From: an archaeon
GTDB taxonomy: Archaea > Thermoproteota > Nitrososphaeria > Nitrososphaerales > CADDZS01
Direction of reading: 5' to 3'
Assembly: GCA_021806865.1 (NCBI GenBank)
Contig: JAKAPU010000008.1
Coordinates: 1 to 38,894, forward strand
DNA length: 38,894 nt
The stretch's first letter is position 1, and each line of letters opens with the position of its first letter. Positions 18,077 to 26,385 of the stretch are shown in pieces. The notes beneath the pieces are model-generated. The model searched no databases, was not told the origin of the DNA, and was given only the letters and a program-made list of their open reading frames with translations. The position numbers and the translations under genes are program-made.

Positions 18077-18505
18077 ATTCCCCCTAATGGGGTTCAATTG
18101 AAGCTTCCTCCAGCCAAAAAGGCAGCTTTCTTATTTTTGCGCGAACATGTTTCCTTGCTAGAGAGCTTTATTCGGCTTCTGGTAGATGCTACAGCCGACT
18201 ATTCTAAGTGCTTCATAAGCAGTCAGAAAGATACCAAATTGAATTGTGAAAACTCGGTTCAGACTCCTGTTAACTCACCATAAAATAGTGACAACAGATT
18301 TGAATCATAGCGTGCTCTTGTTCGTTTGGAAAACGAACAAGACAGTGTGAATCCATGAATTTCAGCATCTGCTAGAATTTGAAACTTTGGAATAATCCAT
18401 GACCTCTGGGTAGTCCCATATTCTAAAGCGGTTCTGGCAACTTGTCCGAACATAAGCCGAATTTGAACGACCCCTAACTGACCCAACATGAGAGATTCTT
18501 GGTTT
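18077..18505. other. Intergenic region containing a long perfect hairpin
   Basis: 429 nt with no convincing gene; short open frames overlap the hairpin and show no family likeness. The perfect inverted repeat at 18317-18341 is listed separately. Confidence 0.4.
18317..18341. repeat. Perfect 11-bp inverted repeat with 3-nt loop
   Basis: CTTGTTCGTTT, loop GGA, AAACGAACAAG. The stem is exact over 11 bp and lies far from the ends of both flanking genes. It could be a structured RNA element, a protein-binding palindrome or a remnant of a mobile element; nothing decides between them. Confidence 0.7.
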
Positions 18506-18793
18506 TCAAGCGCATGAGATTAGTCTATTAGTAAAGGGTGGAAAGTAGAATGAGCTATTGTCAAGTGATTGTGGAACTCCTTTGGGCAAATAGATGACTC
18601 CGAAATTTCTGAAAATGGAATAAGTTATCGAGCTAAAGATCCAAACGTGCGGACTGTTCGATGGAATTCCACCAACACACTCACTGCGTATGATGGATGT
18701 TCTCCAATAAGGAACTGAGATCGGAATAATTGGAATCAATAAGGCAAAAGGAATGAATAGGGCTAGTACTATAATGATCAGAATCTTGTTCAT
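18506..18793 (-). CDS. Membrane-anchored exported protein, unknown
   Basis: About 95 residues from ATG 18793: an N-terminal helix (KILIIIVLALFIPFALLIPI) and an exported part with two cysteines and many aromatic residues. The frame extends upstream to a GTG at 18883, but that extension lacks likeness to anything and the helix at the very N-terminus favours 18793. Not recognised. Confidence 0.5.
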   Translation of the reverse strand: MNKILIIIVLALFIPFALLIPIIPISVPYWRTSIIRSECVGGIPSNSPHVWIFSSITYSIFRNFGVIYLPKGVPQSLDNSSFYFPPFTNRLISCA

Positions 18794-18960
18794 ACGTGGT
18801 TTGCGCAGGATAGGTAGTTTGAGAGTCGTATTTGAACCTGCAGAGTAGCGAGAGTGTTCTGGAAGATAGAACAAGTAGTCCACGACTCCTGTGCCTAATT
18901 GAGTTGGAGTTCTGCAGCCTCGTGTAATTCAGTTTTCAAACTGGAATAGCCTGAAATAAT

Positions 18961-18969
18961 TCTTTAAGC
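18961..18969 (+). promoter_or_regulatory. TATA box, leaderless gene at 18992
   Basis: TCTTTAAGC centred 27 nt before ATG 18992, so transcription should start at the codon itself. No ribosome site lies between. Confidence 0.65.
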
Positions 18970-18991
18970 TTTGAAGACATGGTCATTCTAA

Positions 18992-19576
18992 ATGCGTCTT
19001 GCCTCCGTTGTGGTAGGATTTGTTGCAACTCTATCGTTTCTGGCAGGATCATTTCTGATCTTCACTAGCACGGCTACATGGATAGTTAACCAAGGTTCTT
19101 TCGGCTTATTAGAAATGCTTGCTTTGTTGTCCTTAGGCGGTCTGCTGGTCTTTCTCACTCTCCCGATTGCACTGTTTGGATTTAAATCGCTGCCAAAATG
19201 GTTTGTCGATACTTCTAGCCTGTCAAGCGAGATGGCCCAGGAAGACATCGACAATCAGTCCCTATTTTCGAACAAGCGAATCATGGGTCTATCGCTTGTT
19301 ATCACTGGATTAGACTGGCTCGTTTTTAGTCTCGTCGGATTATGGCTTTCGATCCGCAGCATTGCGTGCCCTGTGAATGTTCCCTGTGGTTCAATACTCA
19401 GCTACACTGGGAGTTGGATTCTGATAGCAATCGGAGTGTCGATCCTAGCGATAGGAATCGCTCTAATTATGATATCCATCTTTGGGTCATCTGCAAATGA
19501 AATAAGGACAGGTGAAGCACCTTTGAAATCAATAGGGCCTTCACTACATTCTTTGAATTACAAAAGTACGACGTAG
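18992..19576 (+). CDS. Four-helix membrane protein, unknown
   Basis: 194 residues with four predicted membrane helices (about 5-27, 38-63, 98-122, 139-166), a loop holding two cysteines (SIACPVNVPCGS near 123-134) and a polar tail. No family recognised. Leaderless start from a TATA box at 18961-18969. The next gene begins 22 nt downstream, so the two may be co-transcribed. Confidence 0.65.
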   Translation: MRLASVVVGFVATLSFLAGSFLIFTSTATWIVNQGSFGLLEMLALLSLGGLLVFLTLPIALFGFKSLPKWFVDTSSLSSEMAQEDIDNQSLFSNKRIMGLSLVITGLDWLVFSLVGLWLSIRSIACPVNVPCGSILSYTGSWILIAIGVSILAIGIALIMISIFGSSANEIRTGEAPLKSIGPSLHSLNYKSTT

Positions 19577-19597
19577 CAAGGAGAGCCACAACGATCC

Positions 19598-20290
19598 ATG
19601 CCACCATTCAAAGGGATAACCTATGCACTTCTCGGAATTTGTGTCGGAATATTCGGGTTGTCTATTTCTTTGATGAGACTAGCCCTGACCTACCAGTATC
19701 ACACTTACAATGACTTTGTTACGCTTGGAGCATTCATTGCCTTTCTAGGCGTGGCGATCACTCTAGCTTCTGCCGCCCAAAGTGCGAGCGATTCATCTGC
19801 CGCGAAAGATGAGAGCAAAGTGATGCAACCTACACGATTGTTCAGAAAAACACTCGCCAGTCTTGGCGTGTCTTTCGGACTAAGCGTTGCAATTCTATTA
19901 GGCACACTCTACGGACTTCAGTTTGTTTTTGGAAATGTGGACTATCTTCTAGGAGTCTTTCCAGCTCTCGCAGTTGGAGCGGCAATTTACTATGCAGTGT
20001 CTTCGCATGCGTCAGAAAGAAGCAATCTCAATAACTTATTTCTCAGGCTTGCAAGGAATGTCTTGGTTGCACTCTTAGGCGGTTTTGTATTCACCATGGC
20101 AACTTCGTCATACTATGGATCCGTATTGTTCTCGCTTTCAGGAATGGATTTTTGGATTTACTTTCAATTCTTGCTGATGGGGCCTTTGCTACTATGGACT
20201 TGCGTTGCGTTTCTCATTACAACTATCTTCAGCCTGCACTACTCTGGACACTTGTTTGCACCGGCAGCTACAGGAAGGCCTTTCTATTAA
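19598..20290 (+). CDS. Polytopic membrane protein, unknown
   Basis: 230 residues with about six hydrophobic helices (near 7-29, 42-62, 90-112, 116-136, 149-169, 184-214) and a Ser/Ala/Lys-rich cytosolic loop near 62-88. GGAG lies about 14 nt before ATG 19598, a rather long spacing. It probably belongs to a transcription unit with the four-helix gene upstream. No transporter motif seen. Confidence 0.65.
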   Translation: MPPFKGITYALLGICVGIFGLSISLMRLALTYQYHTYNDFVTLGAFIAFLGVAITLASAAQSASDSSAAKDESKVMQPTRLFRKTLASLGVSFGLSVAILLGTLYGLQFVFGNVDYLLGVFPALAVGAAIYYAVSSHASERSNLNNLFLRLARNVLVALLGGFVFTMATSSYYGSVLFSLSGMDFWIYFQFLLMGPLLLWTCVAFLITTIFSLHYSGHLFAPAATGRPFY

Positions 20291-20344
20291 GAAGCGATAT
20301 CGCACCAACCTGTTCCAGTCAGGAGCCGTGTCTCAATCTGATTA

Positions 20345-20602
20345 TTGAAAAGAAGTGGGAAGAGATTACGTAGCAAGATAGGCATCACATCCGGAATCAT
20401 ACTCATCGCAGTTGGGCTTGTCGTCGCTGTCTCGAATCTCTTCAACACGTACTGGTGCAGCTGTGCAGCTCAAATTTCTGGTCAACCTGTTTCCTGTCCG
20501 TGTTATCCAGACATAACATTCTATTTTCCGTTGATGTTTGGCTCAGTCATAATCGCACTCGGACTGTTTATCGTAGTGTATTTTTTTGAAATCCAGATGT
20601 GA
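20345..20602 (+). CDS. Small two-helix Cys-containing membrane protein
   Basis: 85 residues from TTG 20345: basic N-terminus, helix about 13-33, an outside loop with four cysteines (YWCSCAAQ, VSCPCYPD), and helix about 59-81. The cysteine pairs may form disulfides. It shares its layout (two helices around a Cys loop) with the gene at 22811, so the two may be paralogues. Confidence 0.6.
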   Translation: MKRSGKRLRSKIGITSGIILIAVGLVVAVSNLFNTYWCSCAAQISGQPVSCPCYPDITFYFPLMFGSVIIALGLFIVVYFFEIQM

Positions 20603-20797
20603 AGATTGCAGAGAAAAGATGACACACAATATCAATTCGCGCCAATAGATCTGATTGATTCATTCAGAATTCTAGTTTCGAATGATCAATTTTGCAACAT
20701 TCGATTCTAATTCGGAATCGATTATCAGATTTGATGATCGTGTCTAATAATATTCGGCGGATAAGAGATCCTTATTCTCAGTGGTGAACCTAGACGG

Positions 20798-20968
20798 ATG
20801 GCTTTTGACAGTGCAGTGGTGTTCTTTCTGACACTAGCCTTAGTGATAGGCGTTCCGGCAGTCATCCTGATTGCTTTGTACAAACTTGGTACTTTCGTTC
20901 AAAAGACTAACAAATTCATCAACGAACATGAAAAGCAGGAACTCGAAAATTCGAAGAAACAAGAGTAG
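20798..20968 (+). CDS. Small single-helix membrane protein of 56 residues
   Basis: Short open frame from ATG 20798 to TAG 20968. One N-terminal helix (VVFFLTLALVIGVPAVILIA) is followed by a Lys/Glu-rich helical cytosolic tail that could form a coiled coil (FINEHEKQELENSKKQE). GGTGA (20783-20787) lies ten bases upstream, and a TATA-like TAATAATATT near 20744-20753 fits a promoter. Unrecognised, but its composition supports a real gene. Confidence 0.5.
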   Translation: MAFDSAVVFFLTLALVIGVPAVILIALYKLGTFVQKTNKFINEHEKQELENSKKQE

Positions 20969-21100
20969 CTACTGAACCTAGTTTAGGACAGGATCTGAAA
21001 GGCACAATTTCTGTGTAAGTATCTAAGAAAGTAGATTACACATTCACTCCCGATTCAAAAAGTCTTAAGTTAATGACATTGAATCACAGTTAGTATTGAC

Positions 21101-21532
21101 TTGAAAACATCAAATGTGCTACCAATACTTGGAACTGCTGCGATAGCACTAATCATAGGACTAGCCATTGGTTCAGCCTTTCTGCCGACAGGTAAAACAG
21201 AGACAACTACGCAACTTTCTACGGAAACGGTATCCACTACGCAGGTTAGTACTATTACTTTCTTTACAAATGCGTCCAATCAGTCCTATCGGGTCGTCAC
21301 CGTAACCTTCCAAATCGTTCAGGTGTATCCAGTTATTCCGTACTGCACTACCATTTCAAACAAGGTAACGATTGCTTATTCAACTGCAATGGGTGGTAGT
21401 ACAACCGCCACGTACATATTTCCAACAGAATTTTGGTATCATCTGCCATATGATAGATTCTACATCACAGTGGTTACCGCATCAAACGCAGCTGCGAGCT
21501 ATGCCACTCAATCCCTCACGGGCTCCTGCTAG
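21101..21532 (+). CDS. Membrane-anchored exported protein with Thr/Ser linker
   Basis: 143 residues: helix at about 7-28, a Thr/Ser-rich linker (about 32-52), then an aromatic beta-type domain ending with a cysteine (LTGSC). Start TTG 21101, with a TATA-like CTTAAGTTAA about 32 nt upstream. The same architecture is found at 21642, 22324 and 23077. Function unknown. Confidence 0.6.
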   Translation: MKTSNVLPILGTAAIALIIGLAIGSAFLPTGKTETTTQLSTETVSTTQVSTITFFTNASNQSYRVVTVTFQIVQVYPVIPYCTTISNKVTIAYSTAMGGSTTATYIFPTEFWYHLPYDRFYITVVTASNAAASYATQSLTGSC

Positions 21533-21641
21533 CAGAATAACTATATCACATAATATCTGCACTTAGTAAAGATCTCATTCAGTCTAGCAAGACCTTACAC
21601 ACAGAATTCGAAAAGATCAACGTTTAACGTTTGATACAAGT

Positions 21642-22112
21642 CTAGACGCAGAAGCAATCCTTGTTTTCTGTTTGCGTCACGTTGTAATGTGAATTGATGA
21701 GCGTACACCTTGATGTGGAATCCATAATTACGGTCGCATTCTCGTATAGGGTCGTAGTGGTGTAGTTCAAGTAAGTCGTGCTGGTTGTCACGATTCCAAT
21801 CGGGCTCGTTCCGTTGATTTGTTCAGAAGGGAGATAGTAAGTAGTGCCGACAGTGGTATTCGTCATTCTACCGATGCAGATCTCGTTTATGACTTCGGGT
21901 TCTACTACAACCTTCTCTGTCACGTAGAAGACTGAATGATCTGATCCAGAAAGCTGGATGTACGTGACAGTGGTATCGGTGAAAGTTGTAATCGTGTAAG
22001 TGGAGGTGGAGGGTTGCACCGACGTGCCAAGACCAAATCCTGATGCGAACGCAACCAGAATTATCACCGCTATCGCCCCTGCGAGAAAGATGCCTCTGAT
22101 CTGCAAAACCAA
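21642..22112 (-). CDS. Membrane-anchored exported protein with Thr/Ser linker
   Basis: 156 residues: helix at about 8-28, Thr/Ser-rich linker, an exported beta-type domain with many potential N-glycosylation sites (NTT, NYT, NAT, NVT) and a Cys-rich end (DCFCV). Start TTG 22112. Convergent to the similar gene at 21101. Unknown function. Confidence 0.6.
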   Translation of the reverse strand: MVLQIRGIFLAGAIAVIILVAFASGFGLGTSVQPSTSTYTITTFTDTTVTYIQLSGSDHSVFYVTEKVVVEPEVINEICIGRMTNTTVGTTYYLPSEQINGTSPIGIVTTSTTYLNYTTTTLYENATVIMDSTSRCTLINSHYNVTQTENKDCFCV

Positions 22113-22291
22113 CTTGATGAAGACAAATGCCTGCAGCTTATAATTCTAGAGATGAGAACAGAATGAAACAGAGTTGTTTTAGGGTTGCGAGGGCGACATT
22201 TTCGTCCGGATCGGCATGCCAAAGACGTCTGTGAAGAATCCGTAGGTCATCACTTCAGAATCCGTCTTTCGCCAGTGTTCTGCTGATTGGT

Positions 22292-22300
22292 CTTTAATAC
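22292..22300 (+). promoter_or_regulatory. TATA box, leaderless gene at 22324
   Basis: CTTTAATAC centred 28 nt before ATG 22324, predicting a leaderless transcript. Confidence 0.65.
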
Positions 22301-22323
22301 GACTGAATCGATTATACTCTTGT

Positions 22324-22803
22324 ATGAGAAACTCGCTCGCGGCCCTAATCATTGCGATTGTAGTTATAATCGCGGGCATCGCTGGCTATGCCGTTGGCAC
22401 TACTCTGGGGACGAACTATACAACCACGACCACTATGAAAAACATCGGAAACGTCTATGTCAATGGCACAGAAAATATCAGCGGCAACAATCTGTCAGGA
22501 ACGCTTGAGGTAGTGTATCCTAATTCTGCCGAGTCTGGAAACATCAACGCTTCAATTACTGAGGCCTCTGTTACTTTTCACTGCAACAACTCATTTTTTA
22601 CTATTAACGCAGACAGCAGAGTAATAGTGGATCTTACCATAATCGGAAACGAGAACAATGTGTTCATGGATGGCATGCGATTGAATCTCACGATCAATGG
22701 AAATTTGAACAAGTTTGCAGTCATGCCGGAGACAGTGACAATCTACGGCAAGCAAATCAACGGGACTGGAAATCAGATAACACTCAGACCGCTCCCTCCG
22801 TAG
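22324..22803 (+). CDS. Membrane-anchored exported protein with beta-helix-like repeats
   Basis: 159 residues: helix at about 5-26, a short Thr run, then a beta-rich exported domain with recurring Asn-Gly-Asn turns (NENNVFMDGMRLNLTINGN, then NLNKFAVMPETVTIYGKQ, ingtgnqit) suggestive of short right-handed beta-helix or DUF3060-like repeats; that fold is a guess. Many N-glycosylation sites. Leaderless start. The next gene begins seven bases after its stop. Confidence 0.6.
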   Translation: MRNSLAALIIAIVVIIAGIAGYAVGTTLGTNYTTTTTMKNIGNVYVNGTENISGNNLSGTLEVVYPNSAESGNINASITEASVTFHCNNSFFTINADSRVIVDLTIIGNENNVFMDGMRLNLTINGNLNKFAVMPETVTIYGKQINGTGNQITLRPLPP

Positions 22804-22810
22804 AAGCCAG

Positions 22811-23101
22811 ATGATAGATTTGCTTACTTCCAAACTGCCACGAGATACCGATATTAGGAACACGAATCTGATGGCTGTTTTTGGCTATGCAACTCTCTCT
22901 ATTGGGGCTGTTATGACATTCATTGGAGCATTAACTCTTACTCACTATTATCAACTGGAACAGTGGTGTGCGTTGAACAGAGTGCCGTGCCCCAATTTTG
23001 CGAGCTACATTTCATTTGGTAGTGTTGTGCTCGTAATCGGTATACTCATTCTTGTCACAGGCTTATTCTGGCTCTTATGGTCAAAAAAGAGAACAGTTTA
23101 G
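22811..23101 (+). CDS. Two-helix membrane protein with Cys loop
   Basis: 96 residues: N-terminal charged segment, helix about 21-44, a loop with two cysteines (WCALNRVPCPN), helix about 67-90, and a basic end. Start ATG 22811 is seven bases after the previous stop, so it is probably translated from the same mRNA. Its 3' end overlaps the start of the next gene by 25 nt. Layout resembles the gene at 20345. Confidence 0.6.
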   Translation: MIDLLTSKLPRDTDIRNTNLMAVFGYATLSIGAVMTFIGALTLTHYYQLEQWCALNRVPCPNFASYISFGSVVLVIGILILVTGLFWLLWSKKRTV

Positions 23102-23991
23102 AGTTGTCGTTCAAGAAAAGTACTATCATAGGCGTGGCGGCCATTGCGCTGGTTCTGGGCGTAGCACTCGGATCAGTCGCATTTCCAATGACAAGAACAG
23201 AGACGATCACACACGTTTCCACTTTGACTACTATACAGTCAACGACCATCTACTATGGAGTTCCGACTGTAACAATTCCAGTCCCTTGCTGTGCCAACAT
23301 CCCCGAGAGCTTCGTGGTTGGCAGTTATCTCTTCAATATCATTCAGTACGCACCGCTGCCTCCAATTACTCGCAACGGAGTTGTCACAGTGTTCTCGGCC
23401 GGGGTCTTGATCGAATTCAATGTCTCACCGGTGAATGTCACACCAAAGCATTACGAACAAGCCAACTTTACATGGTCAGGCACTTTCAGCGAAACTGTTC
23501 CGTATCCTTCTAACGCCACTCTCTTTGGCGGTGATGTGCGTCTCACCTGGTTTGTCAACTCATTGATGCTGTATCTTACAGTGTCCACCGGGATTTTTTG
23601 CGGAGGCACGAGTCAGGTGACCACGATTAACGGAACGACGTATTGCACTGATAACGTAAGCAGTGACACGGTTGTCCAAAATCCAGGCTACGCCTACTTT
23701 CTGAATGACTCTGTCACTTTCATGGGTGTCAGGTTCGATATGATCTGTCAGCCCAGCTATTTTGGCTGCCCAGGTACTTCAAACGTCACAGAACAAACAA
23801 CAATACTAGCAGGAGCGATAATGGTCAACCTGAGTTTTCCGGACAACACTAATGAAACGATAGGTGGAGTGATAGGCATCTCTAGCGGAATCACCGTTCT
23901 TTCGAAACACAATAATCCGAGGGCTGGAGTTATGATTACATCGACAAGCACGGGTTACGACACCTTTCTGCTTATGGAAGCAAGCCAATGA
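23077..23991 (+). CDS. Large membrane-anchored exported protein, unknown
   Basis: 304 residues: a basic N-terminus (MVKKENS), helix about 15-36, a Thr/Ser linker, then an exported domain of about 240 residues with five or more cysteines (VPCCAN, IFCGG, YCTD, MICQ, FGCPG) and many N-glycosylation sites, predicted mostly beta. ATG 23077 lies inside the end of the preceding gene, so translation may be coupled. Third gene of a small unit with 22324 and 22811. No family recognised. Confidence 0.65.
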   Translation: MVKKENSLELSFKKSTIIGVAAIALVLGVALGSVAFPMTRTETITHVSTLTTIQSTTIYYGVPTVTIPVPCCANIPESFVVGSYLFNIIQYAPLPPITRNGVVTVFSAGVLIEFNVSPVNVTPKHYEQANFTWSGTFSETVPYPSNATLFGGDVRLTWFVNSLMLYLTVSTGIFCGGTSQVTTINGTTYCTDNVSSDTVVQNPGYAYFLNDSVTFMGVRFDMICQPSYFGCPGTSNVTEQTTILAGAIMVNLSFPDNTNETIGGVIGISSGITVLSKHNNPRAGVMITSTSTGYDTFLLMEASQ

Positions 23992-24110
23992 TGAGAATGA
24001 ACCTCGCGTGTTTGTTGGTGCATTGAGTAATGTGCATCGTATTGTTTCCTGTGACTTTTTTGGTGCGTATATGAAAAAGTGGCACTACGAGTTGCAGACA
24101 TAGGATAAGG

Positions 24111-24248
24111 CGCCGGAGGTGGGATTTGAACCCACATGCCCCAAAGGGGCGCCGCGTATCTTGTGCCCAATTCATGTACTCCCTCGGATGCCGATGCAAG
24201 GAGGAAGGATCTCGAGCGCGGTGAGCGACCAGATTGCTCAACCCCGGC
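24111..24248 (-). tRNA. tRNA-Ser(CGA) with 53-nt intron
   Basis: Read on the minus strand: acceptor GCCGGGG (24248-24242) pairs with CTCCGGC (24118-24112) with one G-U; D stem GAGC/GCTC; anticodon stem CCGCG/CGCGG; loop CTCGAG plus A with anticodon CGA at 24214-24212; long variable arm GCCCC-TTT-GGGGC; T arm GTGGG-TTCAAAT-CCCAC; discriminator G at 24111; CCA not encoded. The long variable arm and G73 fit serine. A 53-nt intron (24210-24158) sits between positions 37 and 38, the usual archaeal site, and must be removed by the splicing endonuclease. Mature length is 85 nt. Confidence 0.95.
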
Positions 24249-24276
24249 TTTGCCTGCAACTAGATGGGATACAGTT

Positions 24277-24288
24277 GTTATAAGATAT
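24277..24288 (-). promoter_or_regulatory. TATA box of tRNA-Ser
   Basis: Minus-strand ATATCTTATAAC, centred 34 nt upstream of the tRNA 5' end, fits a start a few bases before the mature tRNA. Confidence 0.55.
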
Positions 24289-24436
24289 TCCTAGAGATCT
24301 GGGCAGCTAGTCATGACGCCACAAGCAACCGTCTCAAACAGAGTAAGGAAAAAGTTCGATGAGGCCGGGAAAGCAAATTATCTCGTGCAAGTCGGAGTAG
24401 TATGCGGATGCCACCGCTTGTAGTTGTGCGGGCGAC

Positions 24437-24915
24437 ATGCGTATTGAATTCATGATTTTGAAGCAGGTCTTCGCTCGAGAGGAATATCGCAAAGGTCGAA
24501 AGATTGATCAGAAAAAAGCTAGATCTGGCACTAGAGAGGATTATGGGCTCGTCAGAGATCAACCGTTTTTACGTGATGTCAGTCGCCGACGCCTGGGTGG
24601 AACCACGGCACTTGCGCAAGTGTACAGAGATCTGATCACATCACCCAGAAAACCACTGTTGATCTACGCGGAGTACTTTTTGGCCGCAGATCTTCCACTG
24701 CGAGGACGGGAGAACCTGCTCTTCGAACCATACTTGAATCGCTGGCTGAAGAACCAAAGTCGGTCGACGAACTCGCGAAAGCAACGGGCATGGTGCAGCC
24801 ATGTTTTCCTAGATATCTCAGCAAGCTAATCAAGTACGACCTTGTCGTTTTCGATAAAGGCAAGTACGCAATACGAGATAGGACCACCAGGGATTATCTG
24901 AATCTTGCAAGGTGA
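24437..24915 (+). pseudogene. Relic with ATPase-type winged-helix C-terminus
   Basis: Coding-like fragments in different frames. An open stretch from 24437 contains DLITSPRKPLLIYAEYFLAA; an overlapping frame reads LALERIMGSSEINRFYVMSV; and from 24718 to the TGA at 24915 a 65-residue stretch in a third frame (ALRTILESLAEEPKSVDELA, FPRYLSKLIKYDLVVFDKGK) looks like the winged-helix end of an archaeal AAA-type ATPase. No frame carries the whole protein and no Walker motif remains. The last fragment is the most convincing; the identity of the earlier ones is uncertain. 24249-24436 has only a short open stretch of no known kind. Confidence 0.5.
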
Positions 24916-25290
24916 ATCATACATAATTTGAAATCGAGATTTTGGAGAACTAATGATCGCCGATGTCACAAAGGACAATCTAGAAGTAATCGAGTTTGCA
25001 GTCGGGTCACCTTGTAGCCCCGCCGTGGCAAAGACACATACCCTGATAAGATTAAGATATGATACTCGGGCCCTCAAGTTGCTACCTTTGACCGATGGAT
25101 TATCTGGCACTGGGAGAATGGAACAGAAGCTTCCAATGTTCCGATAAATTCTAACTTTGGCTGGATTCCCAATTGGCGCACTGGATAGTAACTCGAACCT
25201 GGTACTGAACCACTTCATTTTGGTGGCACATAATATCACCCGAAATTGAACACCCGAAGAAAGCGAGCAAAATCAAACGCTAGATTGAAC
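24916..25290. other. Non-coding or decayed stretch
   Basis: 375 nt between two relics. Open frames on both strands (24953-25147 plus; 24826-25239 minus) show no family likeness and I treat them as chance. It may be what remains of the middle of a lost gene. Confidence 0.35.
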
Positions 25291-25557
25291 AAAACCCTTT
25301 GCAGAGCCAGCTTCTGCATTCGTTGTTGCCGCCCTGAGAATTATAAGAGAAAATGAGATCGTTGACCGTGATAACAGAATAGTCTGTGTAATAACCGGAG
25401 CAGGATTGAAGGACACAAAGACAATGGTCAAGATGGCTATAGATCTCTACAGTCAGGAGAAGGGAGAGGATCTTCTACGAGCTCACTAAGAAAGGCGCAG
25501 ATTTTCCTAAGACTGTTATGAAACGCAGAATAAACAATCGTTTTGTAGTTGATTGAT
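25291..25557 (+). pseudogene. Threonine synthase C-terminal relic with winged-helix tail
   Basis: From 25291 a frame reads KPFAEPASAFVVAALRIIRE, then RIVCVITGAGLKDTKT, the C-terminal signature of threonine synthase (a PLP enzyme making threonine from phosphohomoserine), to a TAA at 25487-25489. In the next frame GRIFYELTKKGADFPKTVMK follows to a TGA near 25557, resembling the end of a PadR-like winged helix. I recall archaeal threonine synthases with such a C-terminal domain, so both pieces may be one decayed gene. The catalytic N-terminal two thirds are absent. Confidence 0.65.
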
Positions 25558-25719
25558 AACATCATGACTAACATATCTTTCGGTCAACCGCTGGATGAAA
25601 ATTGGAAGATGGGATATAATCTGACAACTCTTGATCAGACATCAACACAACGAGAATCAAGAGACGCATCACTGAGAGGTTAGCGTATCTGTGCGATGTA
25701 GCCTATTGAGCAGAATTAA

Positions 25720-26385
25720 TTAGCCTCTGGATTTCTCTAGGATTTTAATCGCTTGTTCAAAATCATCAATCTCAAGAAACGGAACTCCGTCGCCCCTGCA
25801 CAGTTTTGCAAGGCTTGAACCGCGGATAGCAAGAGTGATGTCTGCAACTTTCGCTGCAGGATAGTCTGGAGGAGCATCCCCGATATACATTACCTGCTTA
25901 CCAGATTCTTGTAGAGATCTGACTAGGTCATCTTTATGATTTACAGATTGTTTAGGTCGATGTATTTTTGGAAAGGTGAAAGTAATGCCGTTATCCTCTG
26001 TGCAAAATGCCTTAGGGGCGTGGATTGGAATTGAAGAATCCATGAGTCCATTCAATCTGAATAGGCGCTGGATACAGAAATCCAATCCTGCGCTGGCGAC
26101 TATGAGCTTGACATTTTGTGACTCGCAATAGGTTACGAAGCTTTGGAACCCACCGCGAAACTGAATGTTTCCTGCCTTCTCAACCCTATCAAGTATCGCC
26201 TGTTTTGAACCTCTAACCATTCCGAACTGTCTGTTCATGCACTCCTCGAGCGTTATCTCCATTCTATCGAGCTTTTCGTCAAATATTCTCCAATTGCCCG
26301 TTGCAAAGTTTGTTAGAACAAACTCGGAAGTGTCGATGTTTGTAATCGTGCCATCAAAATCGCAAACAATTGCAGTTATTCTCAT
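25720..26385 (-). CDS. HAD-superfamily phosphatase, MtnX/phosphoserine-phosphatase-like
   Basis: 221 residues. HAD motif I DFDGT at 9-13 (nucleophile D9, acid D11), motif II VASAG with S98, and motif III/IV GDAPPDYPAAK near 171-181 are intact, so it should hydrolyse a phosphate ester. Overall likeness is to MtnX/SerB-type enzymes. It is the last gene of the minus-strand riboflavin series, 302 nt after the riboflavin synthase. That position makes it a candidate for the 5-amino-6-ribitylaminouracil 5'-phosphate phosphatase, a step for which HAD enzymes serve in bacteria and plants. The gap weakens operon linkage, and other sugar-phosphate substrates remain possible. ATG 26385 has no clear ribosome site. 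Confidence 0.85.
   Translation of the reverse strand: MRITAIVCDFDGTITNIDTSEFVLTNFATGNWRIFDEKLDRMEITLEECMNRQFGMVRGSKQAILDRVEKAGNIQFRGGFQSFVTYCESQNVKLIVASAGLDFCIQRLFRLNGLMDSSIPIHAPKAFCTEDNGITFTFPKIHRPKQSVNHKDDLVRSLQESGKQVMYIGDAPPDYPAAKVADITLAIRGSSLAKLCRGDGVPFLEIDDFEQAIKILEKSRG

Noticed and set aside
20701..20721. 7-bp inverted repeat TCGATTC/GAATCGA
   Set aside because: Short and A/T-rich; expected by chance at this size.
24826..25239. 137-residue minus-strand open frame
   Set aside because: It lies opposite the winged-helix relic and has no family likeness; a shadow frame.
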